Source: Achromobacter sp. (GTDB lineage: Bacteria; Pseudomonadota; Gammaproteobacteria; Burkholderiales; Burkholderiaceae_B). Taken from it: a DNA stretch of 17,424 bases. The notes beneath the pieces were generated by a model. The model saw only the letters and a program-made list of their open reading frames with translations, was not told where the DNA came from and searched no databases. Position 1 is the stretch's first letter. Each line of letters opens with the position of its first letter. The stretch covers positions 1 to 17,424 of the forward strand of contig DMTA01000451.1 in the NCBI GenBank assembly GCA_003454835.1, given 5' to 3'. The translations under genes were made by a program, and so were the position numbers. Positions 14,406-17,424 of the stretch are shown one piece after another.

Positions 14406-14424
14406 CAATAAACGTCATTGACAA
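14396..14424 (-). promoter_or_regulatory. Promoter for iclR-thioesterase
   Basis: On the - strand TTGTCA (14424-14419, 5 of 6 to consensus) is followed after exactly 17 bases by TATATA (14401-14396, 4 of 6). The leader to the ATG at 14315 would be about 70 bases. Confidence 0.5.
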
Positions 14425-14446
14425 TTTATTTGACGGCGCGCATAGT
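14418..14446 (+). promoter_or_regulatory. Promoter for the acyl-CoA ligase operon
   Basis: A perfect -35 TTGACA (14418-14423) is followed after 17 bases by CATAGT (14441-14446, 4 of 6 to TATAAT). The start of transcription would be near 14453, about 30 bases before the ATG at 14485. Its -35 overlaps the -35 of the opposite iclR promoter. Confidence 0.6.
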
Positions 14447-14484
14447 GGGTTCCACAGGTTGCCGACCCACACAGGTACGACGAA

Positions 14485-16062
14485 ATGACGAAGCTGACCG
14501 ATACCCTTTCCTACGCGGACGCACAGACGCTCTGCTCCTCGGACAAGCTCTGGGAGCTGTTCGATGGCAACCGCAACACCATGAACATCGCGCACGAATG
14601 CATCGACCGCCATGCGGACAAGGCGGAGCCGGCGATCATCCTGGTGCGCGCCGCGGGCGGGGACGAGACCTACTCGTTCCGCCAGATCGCCGAGGAATCC
14701 TCGCGCTTCGCGCATTACCTGGTCGAGCAGGGCATCCGCGCCGGCGACCGCGTCGCGGTCATGCTGGAACCGTCGTTGCCGTTCTACGTGGCCATGTTCG
14801 GCGCCATGAAGATGGGCGCCATCGCCGTGCCGCTCTTCACGCTGTTCGGCCCGGACGGCATCCGGCTGCGCGTGCAGGACTGCCAGCCGCGCATGCTGGT
14901 GACCAACGCCGAAAAGGCCCCGCTTGCAGCCGGCAGCGAAGACATGCGCGTAGTCATCGCCGACGACGCTTTCGTCGGCACGCTGGCTGCCTACCCGCCC
15001 CACTACGAATGCCGCACGCGCGCCGACGATCTGGCCATCTTCCAGTACACGTCGGGCACCACGCGCGAGCTGCCGGATGCCGTCAAGCACACGCACCGCG
15101 CCCTGGTCACGCTGATGCTGGCCGCGCTGTACGGCACCGGCATCCGTCCCGGCGACCGCTACATGTGCCCGTCGTCGCCCGCGTGGGGGCACGGCCTGTG
15201 GCACGGCACGCTGGCGCCGCTGGCGCTGGGCGTCACCATCGGCGCGTATGCCGGCAAGTTCAACGCCGAACGCCTGCTGCAGGCCTTGCAGGATCATCGC
15301 TTCACCAATATCTCCGCCGCCGCCACCCACTACCGGATGATGCGCAACAGCGGCGCGGCCGGCCGGTATCGCTATCACCTGGACAAGGTTTCCTTCACCG
15401 GCGAACCGATCGACAGCGAAACGTCCGCCTTCGTCGAAGCCACCTTCGGGCGGCCCGTCTGCAGCATGTACGGCACGACGGAAATCGGCGTCTGCCTCGT
15501 CAACTATCCCGGCGCGCCGGACTTCACGGTCAAGGCAGGCTCGCTCGGCAAGCCCGTGCCCGGATTGCGCGTTGAAGTTCAGGACGCCAGTGGCCAGCCG
15601 TGCGCGCCCGGCGAAACCGGCGAACTCAAGCTGTGGCGCCGCGACGCGTGGGTCGCCACCAAGGACCTTGGCCGCGTGGACGAAGACGGCTACTTCTGGC
15701 ACGGCGGCCGCGCCGACGACGTCATCATCTCGGCCGGCTGGACCATGAGCGCCGTCGAGATCGAAGACGCCATCCTCAAGCACCGCGACGTGGCCGAGGC
15801 TGCCGCCATCGGCGTGCCCGACCCGCTGCGCGGCCAGGTCGTCAAGGCTTTCGTGGTGTCGGCACGCCCCGGCGACGACGCCTTCGTGCAGGAAATCCAG
15901 GACGCCGTGCGCAGCCGCCTGGCGCAGCACGAGTATCCGCGGCAGGTGGTGTTCGTGGCTGAACTGCCCAAGACGCCCGCCGGAAAGATCCATCGCAGGA
16001 AATTGCGGGAGCAAGAGCTTGCGACCGCCGACACCACGCCCGCCGGCGCCGCCCACGCCTAG
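14485..16062 (+). CDS. AMP-forming acyl-CoA synthetase/ligase (ANL superfamily)
   Basis: The 525-residue enzyme activates a carboxylic acid through an acyl-AMP to its CoA thioester. Motifs in order are the P-loop region YTSGTTRELPDAVKH (188-202), YGTTE (329-333), the hinge region with DLGRVDEDGYFWHGGRADD (394-412), and the C-terminal catalytic lysine in TPAGK (Lys501). The sequence is nearer to the benzoate-CoA ligase/medium-chain type than to acetyl-CoA synthetase, but the acid cannot be named. The P-loop is unusual: the canonical SGTTGxPKG has Arg-Glu for the Gly and Asp for the Lys. The SD is weak (AGGT, 9 bases away). It is the first gene of the operon with the MaoC dehydratase and the CoA-transferase, and is divergent from iclR. 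Confidence 0.9.
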   Translation: MTKLTDTLSYADAQTLCSSDKLWELFDGNRNTMNIAHECIDRHADKAEPAIILVRAAGGDETYSFRQIAEESSRFAHYLVEQGIRAGDRVAVMLEPSLPFYVAMFGAMKMGAIAVPLFTLFGPDGIRLRVQDCQPRMLVTNAEKAPLAAGSEDMRVVIADDAFVGTLAAYPPHYECRTRADDLAIFQYTSGTTRELPDAVKHTHRALVTLMLAALYGTGIRPGDRYMCPSSPAWGHGLWHGTLAPLALGVTIGAYAGKFNAERLLQALQDHRFTNISAAATHYRMMRNSGAAGRYRYHLDKVSFTGEPIDSETSAFVEATFGRPVCSMYGTTEIGVCLVNYPGAPDFTVKAGSLGKPVPGLRVEVQDASGQPCAPGETGELKLWRRDAWVATKDLGRVDEDGYFWHGGRADDVIISAGWTMSAVEIEDAILKHRDVAEAAAIGVPDPLRGQVVKAFVVSARPGDDAFVQEIQDAVRSRLAQHEYPRQVVFVAELPKTPAGKIHRRKLREQELATADTTPAGAAHA

Positions 16063-16102
16063 GGCACCCGGCACAGGCCACCTCTCAAACCCAGGAGACA
16101 TC

Positions 16103-17248
16103 ATGCTGACCCAGACCAAGACCGAACGCAGCTTTCCCAAGATCACCGAACGCGGGCTGGACGAGCTGCGCGAACGCATCGGCGTGAAGATCGGCGCCAC
16201 CGCCGAACCGTGGTGCTACGAAGCCACGCGCGACAACATCCGCCATTACGCGCACGGCATCGGCGACGACAACCCGCTGTGGTCGGACCCGGAATATGCG
16301 GCCAAGACCCAGCACGGCGGGATCATCGCGCTGCCCAGCTTCCTGTTCGCCACCAGCCGGATCGTGTCCGGCTATGTGGGCGGGCTGCCCGGCGTGCACG
16401 CCATGTGGTCGGGTGCGGACTGGACCTGGCACAAGACGGTCAAGCGCAACGACACCATTTCCACCGAAGCGCACCTGAAGAACCTGATCGAGCACCAGAC
16501 CCGCTTTGCGGGCCGCGCCGTACAGCAGATCTATCACGTGGACTTCTTCAACCAGGACGGCGACAAGGTAGCCGAGGCCGACAGCTGGTGCTTCCGCACC
16601 GAACGCGACCACGCGCGCGAACAGGGCAGCAAGTACGCGGAGGTCCGCGCCCGCGAACCGCGCCGCTACAGCCCCGAGGAAATCAAGGAAGCCTACAAGC
16701 TCTACGCGCAGGAAGAAGTGCGCGGCGCCACGCCCCGCTACTGGGAAGACGTGAAGGAAGGCGAGGAACTGCCCGTGATGTTCAAGGGTCCGATGACGGT
16801 CACCGGCTTCATCGCCTTTGCGCAGGGCTGGGGCGGCCTGTACATCCGGGCCAACAAGCTGGCGTGGCAGCTCATCGACGCGCACCCGGGCGTGGGCATC
16901 ACCAACCGCTTCGGCATTCCGGACGTGCCCGAGCGCGTCCACTGGGAAGAAGACTTCGCGCTGGAAGTCGGTGCGCCCGGCGCCTACGACTACGGTCCCG
17001 AGCGCAACTCGTGGCTGACCCATCACCTTACCAACTGGATGGGCGATGCCGGATTCCTGCGCAAGTCCACGTGCAAGATCCGCCGCCACAACCCCGAGGG
17101 GGACATGCTGTTCTTCAAGGGCAAGGTGGTGCGCAAGTACGTGGAAGACGGCCGTCACCTGGTCGAGATCGAACAGGAAGCGCGCAACCAGGACAACGAG
17201 CTTTCCGTACTCGGTACCGGTGTGGTCGAATTGCCTACCCGCGCCTGA
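16103..17248 (+). CDS. Two-domain MaoC-like acyl-CoA dehydratase/hydratase (FAS1-like dehydratase N-terminus)
   Basis: The 381-residue protein is a double hotdog. The N-terminal half (about 25-165) has the hydratase-like GDDNPLWSDPEYA segment at 54-66, followed by HGGIIALPSF. The C-terminal half (about 210-378) starts at RYWEDVKEGEELP and includes HHLTNWMGDAGFLRK. Such proteins add water to, or remove it from, an enoyl- or hydroxyacyl-CoA. In the standard (R)-hydratase signature the residue after Asn-Pro-Leu is a catalytic His; here it is Trp60, so the N-terminal half may be a structural or substrate-binding unit. The ATG at 16103 has AGGAGA (16093-16098) at proper spacing; an upstream reading from 16019 overlaps the ligase and is not used. 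The gap to the ligase is 40 bases. Confidence 0.85.
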   Translation: MLTQTKTERSFPKITERGLDELRERIGVKIGATAEPWCYEATRDNIRHYAHGIGDDNPLWSDPEYAAKTQHGGIIALPSFLFATSRIVSGYVGGLPGVHAMWSGADWTWHKTVKRNDTISTEAHLKNLIEHQTRFAGRAVQQIYHVDFFNQDGDKVAEADSWCFRTERDHAREQGSKYAEVRAREPRRYSPEEIKEAYKLYAQEEVRGATPRYWEDVKEGEELPVMFKGPMTVTGFIAFAQGWGGLYIRANKLAWQLIDAHPGVGITNRFGIPDVPERVHWEEDFALEVGAPGAYDYGPERNSWLTHHLTNWMGDAGFLRKSTCKIRRHNPEGDMLFFKGKVVRKYVEDGRHLVEIEQEARNQDNELSVLGTGVVELPTRA

Positions 17249-17278
17249 CCGGCGGCAACCCCCAAGACGAGGTGGGCG

Positions 17279-17424
17279 ATGTCTGATTCATCGGAACATG
17301 CTGCACCAAGCCCCGAGGCCCGTCCGCGGGGCGCGTTGGACGGCCTGCGCGTCATCGACCTGTCGCGCGTCCTGGCCGGCCCGCTGTGCACGCAGATGCT
17401 GGCGGACCAGGGCGCGGACGTCAT
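17279..17424 (+). CDS. CaiB/BaiF family (class III) CoA-transferase, 5' part only
   Basis: Only 48 codons are present before the window ends. After a short variable start, the segment [20 protein letters not shown] is the standard N-terminus of family III CoA-transferases, and the following Gly-Ala-Asp-Val continues it. These enzymes move CoA between an acyl-CoA donor and a free acid. The ATG at 17279 follows GAGG (17269-17272). It lies 30 bases after the MaoC gene and is almost certainly in the same operon. Confidence 0.88.
   Translation, partial: MSDSSEHAAPSPEARPRGALDGLRVIDLSRVLAGPLCTQMLADQGADV

Noticed and set aside
14395..16200. 601-residue - strand frame opposite the ligase
   Set aside because: Mirror frame of a GC-rich gene with biased third positions. 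The + strand ligase has all family motifs.

Overview
The window looks like chromosome from a high-GC betaproteobacterium of the Alcaligenaceae (Achromobacter/Bordetella type). This is inferred from the dense GC-rich genes, the AcnD/PrpF methylcitrate genes, the CaiB/MaoC/acyl-CoA-ligase catabolic cluster under an IclR regulator, and a type VI secretion (T6SS) lipase pair. It is inference from gene content, not a database match.

Left part (1-6671, + strand). The first 45 bases carry 15-bp hairpin repeats. A flavin-dependent monooxygenase fused to an NTF2/SnoaL-like domain follows (88-1893), with terminator-like hairpins after it. Next is a methylcitrate-type operon: a GntR/FCD regulator (2035-2745), acnD (2745-5360, 1-base overlap) and prpF (5487-6671). 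AcnD dehydrates 2-methylcitrate and PrpF isomerises the 2-methylaconitate product, but prpB, prpC and prpD are not here. The acnD-prpF gap holds a strong hairpin and five tandem 14-bp repeats that contain the prpF ribosome-binding site.

Middle part (6727-10706, - strand). A two-gene unit with visibly lower GC reads from right to left: a Tle3-like T6SS phospholipase effector, then a Tla3/DUF2875-like protein whose start overlaps the effector stop (ATGA). No VgrG and no recognisable immunity gene is adjacent. The Tla3-like gene has two plausible starts, one with a signal peptide and one without. A 350-base intergenic region rich in inverted repeats separates this unit from a divergent methyl-accepting chemotaxis protein (11057-12904) with a sigma-28-like promoter.

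Right part (12926-17424). A PaaI-type thioesterase with a ten-copy pentapeptide tail and an IclR regulator form a - strand pair. Divergent from them runs a + strand catabolic operon: AMP-forming acyl-CoA ligase, two-domain MaoC dehydratase, and the start of a CaiB/BaiF CoA-transferase that is cut by the window end. The divergent promoters share overlapping -35 boxes and have a palindrome over the iclR -10, which fits local IclR control. Together these genes would activate a carboxylic acid to its CoA ester, hydrate or dehydrate it and move the CoA. The substrate cannot be read from the sequence.

The points most worth a second look are the 15-bp hairpin repeat family found at two loci with a compensatory stem change, the SD-carrying 14-bp repeats before prpF, and the orphan Tle3/Tla3 pair.
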